Below are positions 1-6,978 of a DNA stretch of 9,652 nt, piece after piece. A program made the translations under genes and the position numbers. Below the pieces are notes generated by a model. It ran no database searches, was not told where the DNA came from, and saw only the letters and a list, made by a program, of their open reading frames with translations. The first letter of the stretch is position 1; each line of letters opens with the position of its first letter. The stretch lies in NCBI GenBank assembly GCA_026989475.1, contig JALSJG010000243.1, positions 1-9,652 of the forward strand, read 5' to 3'. Source of the stretch: Thermaceae bacterium (GTDB lineage Bacteria > Deinococcota > Deinococci > Deinococcales > Marinithermaceae).

Positions 1-2792
1 TCCGACTTGATGAAGGCGATCATCTCGTTGAAAAGCCGCGTGGCCTCGAACTTGTACTCCTGGAAGGGGTCCTTTTGGGCGTAGGAGCGGAGCCCGATCC
101 CCTGCCGGAGCACGTCGAGGTTATGGAGGTGCTCCTTCCAGGCCGAGTCCACGATGGAGAGGATCACGAACCGCTCCACCGCCCGCATGACCGGCGGGGT
201 GAGCTCCTCCTCCCGCTTCTCGTAAGCCTCGAGCGCGTACTTGACAACCTCCTCCACCGCCGCTTCAGCCTTTAGGTCGCGGAGCTTTTCGAAGTCGAAG
301 GCCTCGAACGCGGGCACGAAGTCAAGTAGAGCGGTCCTGAGCCCGGCGAGGTCCCAGTCCTCGGGGTGGATCTGGGGATTGAGGAAGTTCTCAGCGAGGC
401 CCGCCACCGTGTCCTCGACCATGGCGAGGGCGGCCTCCTTGACCTCCTCGTCCTTGCCGAGCAACACCTTTCGGCGCTGGGCGTAGATCACCTCGCGCTG
501 GCGGGCCATCACGTCGTCGAACTGGAGAAGCTGCTTGCGGATCGCGAAGTTTCGGTCCTCGACCCGCTTTTGGGCCCGCTCGATCGCGTTGGTCACCATC
601 TTGTGCTCGATCGGCTCGGAGTCGTCAAACCCCATGCGATCGAGCATCGCCACCACCCGCTCGGAGGCGAATAGCCGCATCAGGTCGTCGTCGAAGGAGA
701 CGTAAAAGCGGCTCGAGCCCGGATCCCCCTGCCGGCCCGAGCGGCCCCGGAGCTGGTTGTCGATGCGACGGGACTCGTGGCGCTCGGTGCCGATGATGTG
801 GAGCCCCCCGAGCTCCTTGACGCGCTTCTCGTCCTCCTCGACCTCGCGCTTGATCGTTTTGATCTCCTCGATCAGCGCCTCGGGGATCCCGAGCTTTTCG
901 GCGAGCGCCCTGGCCTCGTCCTCCTTTTCCATGAGGAGCTTTTTGACGAAGAGCTCGACCTCCCACTCGTAGCGGTTGAACCCGTGCTTTTCGAGAAGGC
1001 CCGCGGCCAGAAACTCGGCGTTGCCCCCGAGCTTGATGTCGGTACCCCGCCCCGCCATGTTGGTGGCGATGGTGACGGTCTTCGAGCGCCCCGCCTGGGC
1101 GACGATCTCGGCCTCTTTCTCGTGGTACTTGGCGTTAAGGACCTGGTGGGGAATCCCTTTTCGGATCGTGCCCAGGGTGTGCACCGCCCGCTTGAAGTTC
1201 TCCCAGGCGTAGGCGAGGTTACCCTTCGCCCCCTCGAAGAGGGGGTCGAAGCGCGCGAGATCCTCGTCCTTGAGACCCGCCGGGCGCTTTAAGAGCTTCT
1301 TGAGCTCGTCCCACTCGCCCCCGGACTTGTTCTTGAGCTCCTTTTGGAGGGCCTCGACCCGCTGCTCGAGCCGGGGCAGGTAGTGCCGGGGCTCTTTGAG
1401 CATCGCCGAGAGACGCTCGGACTTCTCGATCGAGATCGTACCCACGAGGACCGGCTGGCCCCGCTCGTACTTTTCGGCGATCTCCTCCACCACCGCCAGG
1501 AACTTGCCCCGCTCGGTGCGGTAGACCTGATCGGGGTAATCCACGCGGATGACCGGCTTGTTGGTGGGGACAACGATCACATCCATCCCGTAGATCTCCT
1601 GGAACTCCTTCTCCTCGGTCTTGGCGGTGCCGGTCATGCCCGCGGTCTTGTCGTAGAGGCGGAAGAAGTTCTGGTAGGTGATGGTGGCGAGGGTCTGGTT
1701 CTCCCGCTCGATCTTGACGCCCTCCTTGGCCTCGATCGCCTGGTGGAGCCCCTCGCCGTAGCGCCGGCCCGGCATCAGGCGGCCGGTGAACTCGTCGACG
1801 ATGATCACCTGGCCGTCCTTCACGATGTAGTCGCGGTCGCGGAAGTAGAGCTCCTTGGCCCGGATCGCCTGGATCAGCATGTGGGCGATCTCCATGTTCT
1901 CCGGGCTGAAAAGGCCCTTGATGCCAAGAAGCTTCTCCGCCTTCTCGATGCCCCGCTCGGTGAGCTGGACGTGTTTTTGCTTTTCGTCCACGGTGTAGTC
2001 GCCGGTGGGCTCCTTGTCCTTCTCGCCGGGCTCGGGCATCTCGCCGCGCTCGAGCTTTTTCGCGATCTCCGCCATCTTGTAGTAGAGATCGGTGGCCTTC
2101 TCGGCTGGCCCGGAGATGATGAGGGGGGTCCGGGCCTCGTCGATTAGGATCGAGTCCACCTCGTCGACGATCGCGTAGTGCAGGGGGTGGTCGTGGCGGA
2201 GCACGAGCTGGTCCGGCGAGAGCGCCATGTTGTCGCGGAGGTAGTCGAAGCCGAGCTCGGAGTTGGTGACGTAGGTGACGTCGGCGAGGTAGGCCTTCCG
2301 GCGTTCGGGGGGCGGGGTGTCGTGCTGGATCGCCGCCACCTCGAGCCCAAGGCCCCGGTAGACCGGCCCCATCCACTCGGCGTCGCGGCGGGCCAGGTAG
2401 TCGTTCACCGTGACCAGGTGCACGCCCTTGCCGGAAAGGGCGTCGAGGGCCACCGCCAGGGTGGCAACCAGGGTCTTGCCCTCGCCGGTCTTCATCTCGG
2501 CGATCCGGCCCTCGTGCAAAACGGCGCCGCCGATCAGCTGCACGTCGAAGTGGCGCATCCCGAGGTAGCGTTTCGCCGACTCGCGGGTGAGGGCGAAGAC
2601 CCGGGGAAGGAGCGCGTCCAAGGACTTGCCGCCTTCCTGGTGCTCGCGGCGGAGTTTTTCGTACTCGGCGGCGAGATCCTCGATCTTCTCGATCTCGGGC
2701 TCGAGCGCGTTGACCGGCTCGACCACGGTGCGGTAGTAGCGCTGGATCTCGCGCTCGTTGTTGTCGAAGATTTTCCTAAGGATTCCCAGCAT
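1..2792 (-). CDS. secA: Protein translocase ATPase SecA (3'-truncated by window edge)
   Basis: SecA is the cytoplasmic ATPase motor that drives preproteins through SecYEG. The frame is open from the ATG at 2792 to the window edge, giving the N-terminal 930 residues. I checked frame continuity at several motifs: Walker A MKTGEGKT ending at T107, Walker B DEVD at 210-213, GMTGT around M386, NMAGRGTDI around M579, and the RGRSGRQGDPG arginine-finger region around Q688. The last visible residues (LRQGIGLRSYAQKDP, then FNEMIAFIKS) match the helical scaffold/wing end of SecA, so perhaps 50-100 residues are missing, including any C-terminal metal-binding tail. About 73 extra residues relative to E. 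coli SecA sit in the second nucleotide-binding domain (roughly 465-545), and the segment after GRGTDI is also longer. The start follows an AGGCGAGG ribosome site that overlaps the tsaD stop, so tsaD and secA look co-transcribed. Identity is essentially certain. Confidence 0.97.
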   Translation of the reverse strand, partial: MLGILRKIFDNNEREIQRYYRTVVEPVNALEPEIEKIEDLAAEYEKLRREHQEGGKSLDALLPRVFALTRESAKRYLGMRHFDVQLIGGAVLHEGRIAEMKTGEGKTLVATLAVALDALSGKGVHLVTVNDYLARRDAEWMGPVYRGLGLEVAAIQHDTPPPERRKAYLADVTYVTNSELGFDYLRDNMALSPDQLVLRHDHPLHYAIVDEVDSILIDEARTPLIISGPAEKATDLYYKMAEIAKKLERGEMPEPGEKDKEPTGDYTVDEKQKHVQLTERGIEKAEKLLGIKGLFSPENMEIAHMLIQAIRAKELYFRDRDYIVKDGQVIIVDEFTGRLMPGRRYGEGLHQAIEAKEGVKIERENQTLATITYQNFFRLYDKTAGMTGTAKTEEKEFQEIYGMDVIVVPTNKPVIRVDYPDQVYRTERGKFLAVVEEIAEKYERGQPVLVGTISIEKSERLSAMLKEPRHYLPRLEQRVEALQKELKNKSGGEWDELKKLLKRPAGLKDEDLARFDPLFEGAKGNLAYAWENFKRAVHTLGTIRKGIPHQVLNAKYHEKEAEIVAQAGRSKTVTIATNMAGRGTDIKLGGNAEFLAAGLLEKHGFNRYEWEVELFVKKLLMEKEDEARALAEKLGIPEALIEEIKTIKREVEEDEKRVKELGGLHIIGTERHESRRIDNQLRGRSGRQGDPGSSRFYVSFDDDLMRLFASERVVAMLDRMGFDDSEPIEHKMVTNAIERAQKRVEDRNFAIRKQLLQFDDVMARQREVIYAQRRKVLLGKDEEVKEAALAMVEDTVAGLAENFLNPQIHPEDWDLAGLRTALLDFVPAFEAFDFEKLRDLKAEAAVEEVVKYALEAYEKREEELTPPVMRAVERFVILSIVDSAWKEHLHNLDVLRQGIGLRSYAQKDPFQEYKFEATRLFNEMIAFIKS

Positions 2793-2801
2793 AAGCCTCG
2801 C

Positions 2802-3791
2802 CTATTCTACGTCCAAAGCGTGAGAAGCCTCGGCCAAGGGGGCGTAGGGTTTGGCCTCCAAGGTCCAGGGGGAGGGGGGCTCGCCTCGGCGGATGCGCTT
2901 TAGGGCCGCGAGCGCCACCATCGCGCCGTTGTCGGTGGCGAGCTCGGGGGGCGGAAGGTGGAGCAAAAGCCCCGTCTCCTCCAGCCGCCGCCTGAGCCGC
3001 GCGTTCGCCGCCACCCCGCCGGCGACCACCACCCGCTTCCGGCCGAGCGCCCGCGCCGCCCGGGCCACGGTGTCCACCAGGCTCTCCGCCACCACCCGCT
3101 CGAAGCTCGCCGCCAGGTCCTCTTTCCTGTAGCCCTTTTCCAGGAACCGGGCGGCCGCGGTCTTGAGGCCGGAAAAGCTGAAGTCATAGCCCTTTTGCCC
3201 TTTTAGCGGCACGGGAAAGGGCACCGCGCGGTCGTCGCCTTCCTCCGCGAGCTCCGCGATCCTCGGGCCCCCGGGGTAGCCGAGGCCGAGGAGCCTCGCC
3301 ACCTTGTCGAAGGCCTCGCCGGCGGCGTCGTCCCGGGTGGCGCCGAGGAGGCGGTATTCCCCCTCCCGGGGCACGTCGAAGAGGTGGGTGTGGCCGCCGG
3401 AGGCGAGGAGCGCGAGGTAGGGGGGCTCAACCGCCCCCGCCGCCGCCAGATGCGCCTCGAGGTGGTGGATCCCGTAAAAGGGTACGCCAAGGCCCAGGGC
3501 CAGCCCCTTCGCATAGGAAAGCCCGACGAGGAGCGGCCCCACCAGCCCGGGCCCGTAGGTAGCGGCGACCAGGTCGAGGTCCCCGGGTCCCACCCCGGCC
3601 TCCTCGAGGGCCTCTGCCACCAGCCGGTCGATCACCCGGGTGTGCTCGCGGGAGGCGTACTCCGGGACCACCCCGCCGAACTCGGCGTGGAGCGCGGTCT
3701 GGGAGGCGACCAGGTTGGCGAGCACCATGCCGTCGCGGACCACGCCGACCCCGGTGTCGTCGCAGGAGGTATCGATGCCGAGGGCAATCAC
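2802..3791 (-). CDS. tsaD: tRNA threonylcarbamoyladenosine transferase TsaD
   Basis: TsaD (formerly Gcp/YgjD) transfers the threonylcarbamoyl group to A37 of ANN-decoding tRNAs, acting with TsaB, TsaE and TsaC/Sua5 in bacteria. The 329-residue product has the usual family length. Visible motifs are the N-terminal ASKHA phosphate loop (GIDTSCDDTGVG, 5-16), the metal-binding HHLEAH (H110 and H114), ASGGHTHL (130-137), GGVAANARLR (258-267) and ATDNGAM with metal ligand D287. The start is a GTG, nine bases behind a good extended -10 on the minus strand, so the mRNA may be leaderless. No tsaB, tsaE or tsaC lies nearby. The stop is 9 bases before secA, implying an operon that pairs tRNA modification with protein export. 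That pairing looks like genome arrangement rather than a shared pathway. Confidence 0.97.
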   Translation of the reverse strand: MIALGIDTSCDDTGVGVVRDGMVLANLVASQTALHAEFGGVVPEYASREHTRVIDRLVAEALEEAGVGPGDLDLVAATYGPGLVGPLLVGLSYAKGLALGLGVPFYGIHHLEAHLAAAGAVEPPYLALLASGGHTHLFDVPREGEYRLLGATRDDAAGEAFDKVARLLGLGYPGGPRIAELAEEGDDRAVPFPVPLKGQKGYDFSFSGLKTAAARFLEKGYRKEDLAASFERVVAESLVDTVARAARALGRKRVVVAGGVAANARLRRRLEETGLLLHLPPPELATDNGAMVALAALKRIRRGEPPSPWTLEAKPYAPLAEASHALDVE

Positions 3792-3800
3792 CGGCCTTAC

Positions 3801-3829
3801 ACTTTACCAAACGAAAGTGCTAGGGTAAA
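3801..3829 (-). promoter_or_regulatory. Promoter for tsaD-secA
   Basis: On the minus strand TTTACC (3829-3824) is followed by exactly 17 bases and then TAAAGT (3806-3801), preceded by TGG, which makes an extended -10. The GTG of tsaD begins nine bases after the -10, so the transcript would begin within a few bases of the start codon. The hexamers match the consensus at about four of six positions each. Assignment rests on sequence alone. Confidence 0.6.
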
Positions 3830-3830
3830 G
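3802..3830. repeat. 7-base inverted repeat in the divergent promoter region
   Basis: CTTTACC at 3802-3808 and GGTAAAG at 3824-3830 form a perfect inverted repeat with a 15-base spacer. It spans the core promoter elements of both divergent genes, so part of the symmetry simply arises from one -35/-10 pair read on both strands. It could also be a dimeric-regulator operator. The sequence cannot separate these options. Confidence 0.6.
3818..3826 (+). promoter_or_regulatory. Extended -10 element for rsmC-sigA
   Basis: TGCTAGGGT reads as a TGnTAnnnT extended -10, with nine bases between it and the ATG at 3836. The -35 is poor (TTACAC at 3797-3802, 18-base spacer). An alternative reading is TTTACC (3803-3808), 17 bases, TAAAGG (3826-3831), but this would place the start point inside the coding region. 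Either way little or no leader is expected. AAAGGA at 3827-3832 could act as a closely spaced ribosome site if a short leader exists. Confidence 0.5.
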
Positions 3831-3835
3831 GACCG

Positions 3836-4948
3836 ATGGAGCTCGCCGAATACCACCGCGTTCGGCCGGTACCCACCCCCTTTGGCCCCCTCTTCTTCAA
3901 GGCCGGCGCCCGGGGGTTTCCCGATCCCCGCTACGAGCTCCTCGCGCGGGTCGCCAAGCTCACCCAAGGCGCCCGGGTCCTCGACCTAAACCCTGGGGTC
4001 GGGCTCGCGAGCTGGCAGGCGGCCCGGAGCGGGGCGCGGGTGGTCGCGATCGAGCCCAGCCGTGCCGCCTTCCGGGCGCTTTCCGAAAACGCCAGGGTCC
4101 AGGGTTTCGAAGCCCGCCTCGGGCTTCCCTGGGAGGCCGAGGCCGAAGCCTACGACGCCGTGCTCCTGGTGCTTCCCGCCGAGCGGGGCACCCGCTACGT
4201 GGAGGCCTCGCTCGCCGCCGCCGGTCGGGCCCTGAAGCCGGGCGGGCTCCTATGGATCGCGGGAAGCAAGAAAAAGGGCTTCGAACGCTACTTCAAAACC
4301 GCAAGGAGCTGGATCGGCTACGGGCGGGTCGAGGCGCGGGAGGGACCCTACCGGGTCGCCGTCTTGGAAAAGGAACACACCCCCGCACTCCCGCCCCTTT
4401 GGGAGGCGTTCGAGGCCGAGCTCAGGGGGCGGCGCTTTACCTTCCGCACCCTCCCCGGGGTCTTTTCCGAGGGCCGGGTGGACCCGGCGAGCGCGCTACT
4501 GCTCGAAGCGCTCATCGAGCCCGAAAAGGGCGCGCCCGTCCTCGACCTCGGCGCGGGCTACGGCGCCCTCGCCCTCCCCCTCGCCGCCCGGGGCGCCCGG
4601 GTGACCGCCCTCGAGGACGACCTCGCCTCGGTGCGCGCGCTCGAGGCAAGTGCGGCGGAAAACCGCCTCGAGGTGGACGCGCGGCACTCCGACGTCGACG
4701 AGGCCTTGAAAGAGGATGAACGTTTTGCTATAGTGGTAACGAATCCCCCCTTTCACGTTGGGGGGAGCGTCATCTTGGACGTGGCAAAGGCGTTCGTGAA
4801 CGCGGCCTACCGGTACCTGGAAAAAGGCGGAAGGTTCTACCTGGTGGCCAATCCCTTCCTAAAGTACGAGCCCCTGATCGAAAGCGTCTTCGGCAACGTG
4901 AAGACGGTCCGCGCGGACCGCTACAAGGTTCTTGCGGCTACCCGCTAG
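3836..4948 (+). CDS. rsmC: 16S rRNA (guanine-N2)-methyltransferase, RsmC-like
   Basis: RsmC-type enzymes use S-adenosylmethionine to methylate N2 of a guanine in 16S rRNA (G1207 in E. coli numbering). The 370-residue protein has two tandem Rossmann methyltransferase domains. The N-terminal one has a motif I relic, VLDLNPGVG (48-56). The C-terminal one has an intact VLDLGAGYG (235-243) and the catalytic NPPF (303-306) of base-amino methyltransferases, in TNPPFHVGG. This degenerate-plus-active arrangement is typical of RsmC, and a Thermus RsmC of similar size is known. The ATG at 3836 sits directly behind the promoter. sigA starts ten bases after the stop, so the two genes are probably partly co-transcribed. 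Bases 4706-4734 within the gene look like a strong promoter and use unusually AT-rich codons. RlmG is the main alternative, but the NPPFHVGG context and phylum favour RsmC. Confidence 0.87.
   Translation: MELAEYHRVRPVPTPFGPLFFKAGARGFPDPRYELLARVAKLTQGARVLDLNPGVGLASWQAARSGARVVAIEPSRAAFRALSENARVQGFEARLGLPWEAEAEAYDAVLLVLPAERGTRYVEASLAAAGRALKPGGLLWIAGSKKKGFERYFKTARSWIGYGRVEAREGPYRVAVLEKEHTPALPPLWEAFEAELRGRRFTFRTLPGVFSEGRVDPASALLLEALIEPEKGAPVLDLGAGYGALALPLAARGARVTALEDDLASVRALEASAAENRLEVDARHSDVDEALKEDERFAIVVTNPPFHVGGSVILDVAKAFVNAAYRYLEKGGRFYLVANPFLKYEPLIESVFGNVKTVRADRYKVLAATR
4706..4734 (+). promoter_or_regulatory. Internal promoter for sigA within rsmC
   Basis: TTGAAA at 4706-4711, a 17-base spacer and TATAGT at 4729-4734, preceded by TGC, form a near-consensus housekeeping promoter (five of six at each hexamer plus an extended -10). 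It lies inside the rsmC reading frame, in a run of codons far more AT-rich than the rest of the gene. The predicted start near 4741 would give sigA a leader of about 220 bases. This is the best promoter match I can see in the window. Confidence 0.75.
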
Positions 4949-4958
4949 GGGGGAGTCA

Positions 4959-6284
4959 ATGGGCGAAAAGGAAAGCACCATGGAGACCAGTGTGCTCGAG
5001 AACAAGACGGTCCAAAAGCTCCTCAAGAAGGGCAAGAAGGCCGGCGCCCTCTCCGAGGAAGAGGTGCGGGCGGCGATGGAAGAGGCGATGCCCGAGCTCG
5101 GGGAGGAGGCCTTCGAGGAGTCCTTCGAGGAGGTGCTCGACTACCTCGAGGGCGAGGGGGTGGACGTCGTCCCCGAGGAGGACGCCGAGGCCCTCGCGCT
5201 GGACGAGGAAGAGGAGGAGGTCCTCCCTACCCGGGTTTCGACCTCGGACCCGGTCCGCCAGTACCTCCACGAGATCGGCCAGGTCCCCCTCCTAACGCTG
5301 GAGGAGGAGGTGGACCTCGCCCGTCGGGTGGAGGAGGGCGAGGCCGCGATCCAAAAACTCGCCGAGTTCACCGGGCTCGACCCCGACACCATCCGCGAGG
5401 TGATCCGCGCCCAGGTCCGCCACGGCGGACGGGTGCCCCACATCCCGGGGGTGGACAAGCCCGTGGACGAAAAACTCATCGAGGAGGTGGACAAGAAACT
5501 CCGCTCCCTCCCCAAGGACAAAAAGCGGTACCTCCACATCGCCCGGGACGGCGAGCTCGCCCGCATCCACCTGATCGAGGCGAACCTCCGCCTCGTGGTC
5601 TCGATCGCCAAGAAGTACACCGGCCGCGGGCTTTCCTTCCTCGACCTGATCCAGGAGGGGAACCAGGGCCTGATCCGGGCGGTGGAGAAGTTCGAGTACC
5701 GCCGGCGCTTCAAGTTCTCCACCTACGCGACCTGGTGGATCCGGCAGGCGATCAACCGGGCGATCGCCGACCAGGCCCGCACCATCCGGATCCCGGTGCA
5801 CATGGTGGAGACGATCAACAAGCTCACCCGTACCGCCCGACAGCTCCAGCAGGAGCTCGGCCGCGAGCCCACCTACGAGGAGATCGCCGAAGCCATGGGC
5901 CCTGGGTGGGACGCGAAGAAGGTCGAGGAAACCTTCAAGATCGCCCAGGAGCCGGTTTCCCTCGAGACCCCGATCGGCGACGAGAAGGACTCGTTCTACG
6001 GCGACTTCATCCCCGACGAGCACCTGCCCTCGCCGGTGGACACCGCCGCCCAAAGCCTGCTCTCGGAGGAACTCGAAAAGGCGCTCTCCAAGCTCTCCGA
6101 GCGGGAGGCGATGGTCCTAAAACTCCGGAAGGGCCTGATCGACGGCCGGGAGCACACCCTCGAGGAAGTCGGCGCCTACTTCGGCGTCACCCGCGAGCGG
6201 ATCCGCCAGATTGAGAACAAGGCGCTCCGCAAGCTCAAGTACCACGAGTCCCGCACCCGCAAGCTCCGGGACTTCCTGGACTAA
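4959..6284 (+). CDS. sigA: RNA polymerase principal sigma factor SigA (RpoD)
   Basis: This is the housekeeping sigma factor that directs RNA polymerase to -35/-10 promoters. From the ATG at 4959 it has 441 residues. Residues about 16-80 resemble region 1.1 (KLLKKGKKAGALSEEEV and following), then comes an acidic stretch. Region 1.2 starts at DPVRQYLHEIGQVPLLT (about 97). Region 2 includes GLSFLDLIQEGNQGLI and the -10-contacting YATWWIRQAINRAI (about 257-270). Region 3 is about 280-360. Region 4 has the VGAYFGVTRERIRQIENKAL helix-turn-helix (about 404-423) and ends in RKLRDFLD. The start is uncertain: GGGGGGAG lies three bases before the 4959 ATG, while AAAAGGA lies seven bases before an in-frame ATG at 4980 (434 residues). 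A TTG at 4932 would extend into rsmC and is unlikely. It is probably transcribed from both the rsmC promoter and the internal promoter, and ends at a strong terminator. Confidence 0.97.
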   Translation: MGEKESTMETSVLENKTVQKLLKKGKKAGALSEEEVRAAMEEAMPELGEEAFEESFEEVLDYLEGEGVDVVPEEDAEALALDEEEEEVLPTRVSTSDPVRQYLHEIGQVPLLTLEEEVDLARRVEEGEAAIQKLAEFTGLDPDTIREVIRAQVRHGGRVPHIPGVDKPVDEKLIEEVDKKLRSLPKDKKRYLHIARDGELARIHLIEANLRLVVSIAKKYTGRGLSFLDLIQEGNQGLIRAVEKFEYRRRFKFSTYATWWIRQAINRAIADQARTIRIPVHMVETINKLTRTARQLQQELGREPTYEEIAEAMGPGWDAKKVEETFKIAQEPVSLETPIGDEKDSFYGDFIPDEHLPSPVDTAAQSLLSEELEKALSKLSEREAMVLKLRKGLIDGREHTLEEVGAYFGVTRERIRQIENKALRKLKYHESRTRKLRDFLD

Positions 6285-6296
6285 CCTCGTGCTCCG

Positions 6297-6331
6297 AAAG
6301 ACCCCCCGGGGCGCGCCCCGGGGGTCTTTTT
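6297..6331 (+). terminator. Rho-independent terminator after sigA
   Basis: AAAGACCCCCCGGGG pairs with CCCCGGGGGTCTTT around a CGCG loop, giving a 14-base-pair stem with one bulged C, and runs into TTTTT at 6327-6331. It starts 12 bases after the sigA stop and isolates sigA from the downstream hydrolase gene. Confidence 0.93.
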
Positions 6332-6357
6332 GCGGGCCTCCCTGCGCGCGAAGCGGA

Positions 6358-6363
6358 TAAGAT
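6358..6363 (+). promoter_or_regulatory. Putative -10 for the alpha/beta hydrolase gene
   Basis: TAAGAT lies nine bases before the ATG at 6373, the same spacing as at tsaD and rsmC. No convincing -35 is present at 16-18 bases upstream. There is no Shine-Dalgarno sequence next to the ATG, so a leaderless start is plausible. The rest of the 6285-6372 gap holds only the terminator. Confidence 0.45.
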
Positions 6364-6372
6364 GAAGCTTAG

Positions 6373-6978
6373 ATGGAATTCGTCACCGAATACGGCCGCG
6401 TTCCCCTCCGCTATACCGAAGGCGAGGGGAAGGGCCTATTGCTCGTCTTCCCGGGGATGCACTATCCTCCGGATTATCCCTTGCTCTATTACACGCGAAA
6501 ATCCGCCCTCTACCTGGGCTTTGGTGTGCTCGAGGCCGCCTACGACCTCCGCCCCCTGCCCCGGCCGAACCGGGGAAAGCTCCTTGAAGAGCTCGCCCAC
6601 ACCGCGCTTTCCTGGGCGACGGAGCGGGCGCCCCGGGTAGTGCTGGTCGGCAAGTCGGCGGGCGCGCTGGTGCTCGCGCTCGCGCCGCTCGGCGAACTCG
6701 AAAAGCCCTGGTCCCGGGTCTGGCTCACGCCCCCGCTCAATCAAAAGGCGGTGCAAAACGCCCTCGCACGCGAGCGAAAGGGCTTCGCGGTCGCGGGCAG
6801 CGCGGACCCCTACGCCCCGCGGGAGATCTGGGACGCACTCAAAGGCCCGGGGCTTAAGAAGCTCTGGCTCGAGGACGCCGATCACCGGCTGGAAAGCCCC
6901 GACCCCGTCGCCTCAGCCCAGTACCTCGCCCGCTACGCCGAAGAACTCCTCGTCTTCCTGCAAGCAGCTTTTGCTTAA
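6373..6978 (+). CDS. Small alpha/beta-hydrolase fold protein
   Basis: This is a 201-residue single-domain hydrolase of unknown substrate. The early strand LLLVFPGMHYPP (22-33) resembles the oxyanion-hole strand of the fold. VVLVGKSAGALVLA carries the nucleophile elbow GKSAG with S95. Likely acid and base are D145 (SADPYAP) and H171 (DADHRLE), giving Ser-Asp-His in the right order and spacing. No signal peptide or membrane segment is seen, so it should be cytoplasmic. The lid is minimal, as in dienelactone-hydrolase/TEX30-like small hydrolases. It appears monocistronic: a terminator lies upstream and the convergent DUF3084 gene overlaps its stop codon. A 92-codon frame starting at an ATG at 6362 is a shadow. 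The fold is well supported; esterase, lipase or peptidase activity is not decided. Confidence 0.85.
   Translation: MEFVTEYGRVPLRYTEGEGKGLLLVFPGMHYPPDYPLLYYTRKSALYLGFGVLEAAYDLRPLPRPNRGKLLEELAHTALSWATERAPRVVLVGKSAGALVLALAPLGELEKPWSRVWLTPPLNQKAVQNALARERKGFAVAGSADPYAPREIWDALKGPGLKKLWLEDADHRLESPDPVASAQYLARYAEELLVFLQAAFA

Noticed and set aside
2804..2809. TAGAAT on the minus strand as a possible secA-specific -10, 11 bases before its ATG.
   Set aside because: No -35 at 16-18 bases and no TGn extension; secA has a ribosome site and lies 9 bases after tsaD, so read-through suffices. It is worth remembering if a start site maps there.
1219..2903. Long open frames antisense to or out of frame with secA (e.g. 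1219-2376 minus, 1344-2147 plus, 2178-2903 plus).
   Set aside because: They are by-products of GC-rich codon use opposite or inside secA. They show Arg/Pro/Gly- or Leu/Val/Gly-rich composition with no domain pattern, while SecA motifs are continuous in its own frame.
4932..4958. Upstream TTG start for sigA, giving nine extra residues.
   Set aside because: It overlaps the end of rsmC, lacks a ribosome site, and the ATGs at 4959 and 4980 both have purine-rich sites.
5292..6053. A 253-codon minus-strand frame opposite sigA, and similar frames opposite DUF3084 and lptB.
   Set aside because: They mirror highly conserved coding sequence and have no recognisable domain, promoter or ribosome site.
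6362..6640. A 92-codon frame starting just upstream of the hydrolase.
   Set aside because: It is in a different frame from the hydrolase, which carries a full catalytic triad; its product has no domain pattern.
6962..6976. AAGCA/TGCTT hairpin at the end of the hydrolase gene as a terminator.
   Set aside because: The stem is only five base pairs and no T-tract follows on either strand.
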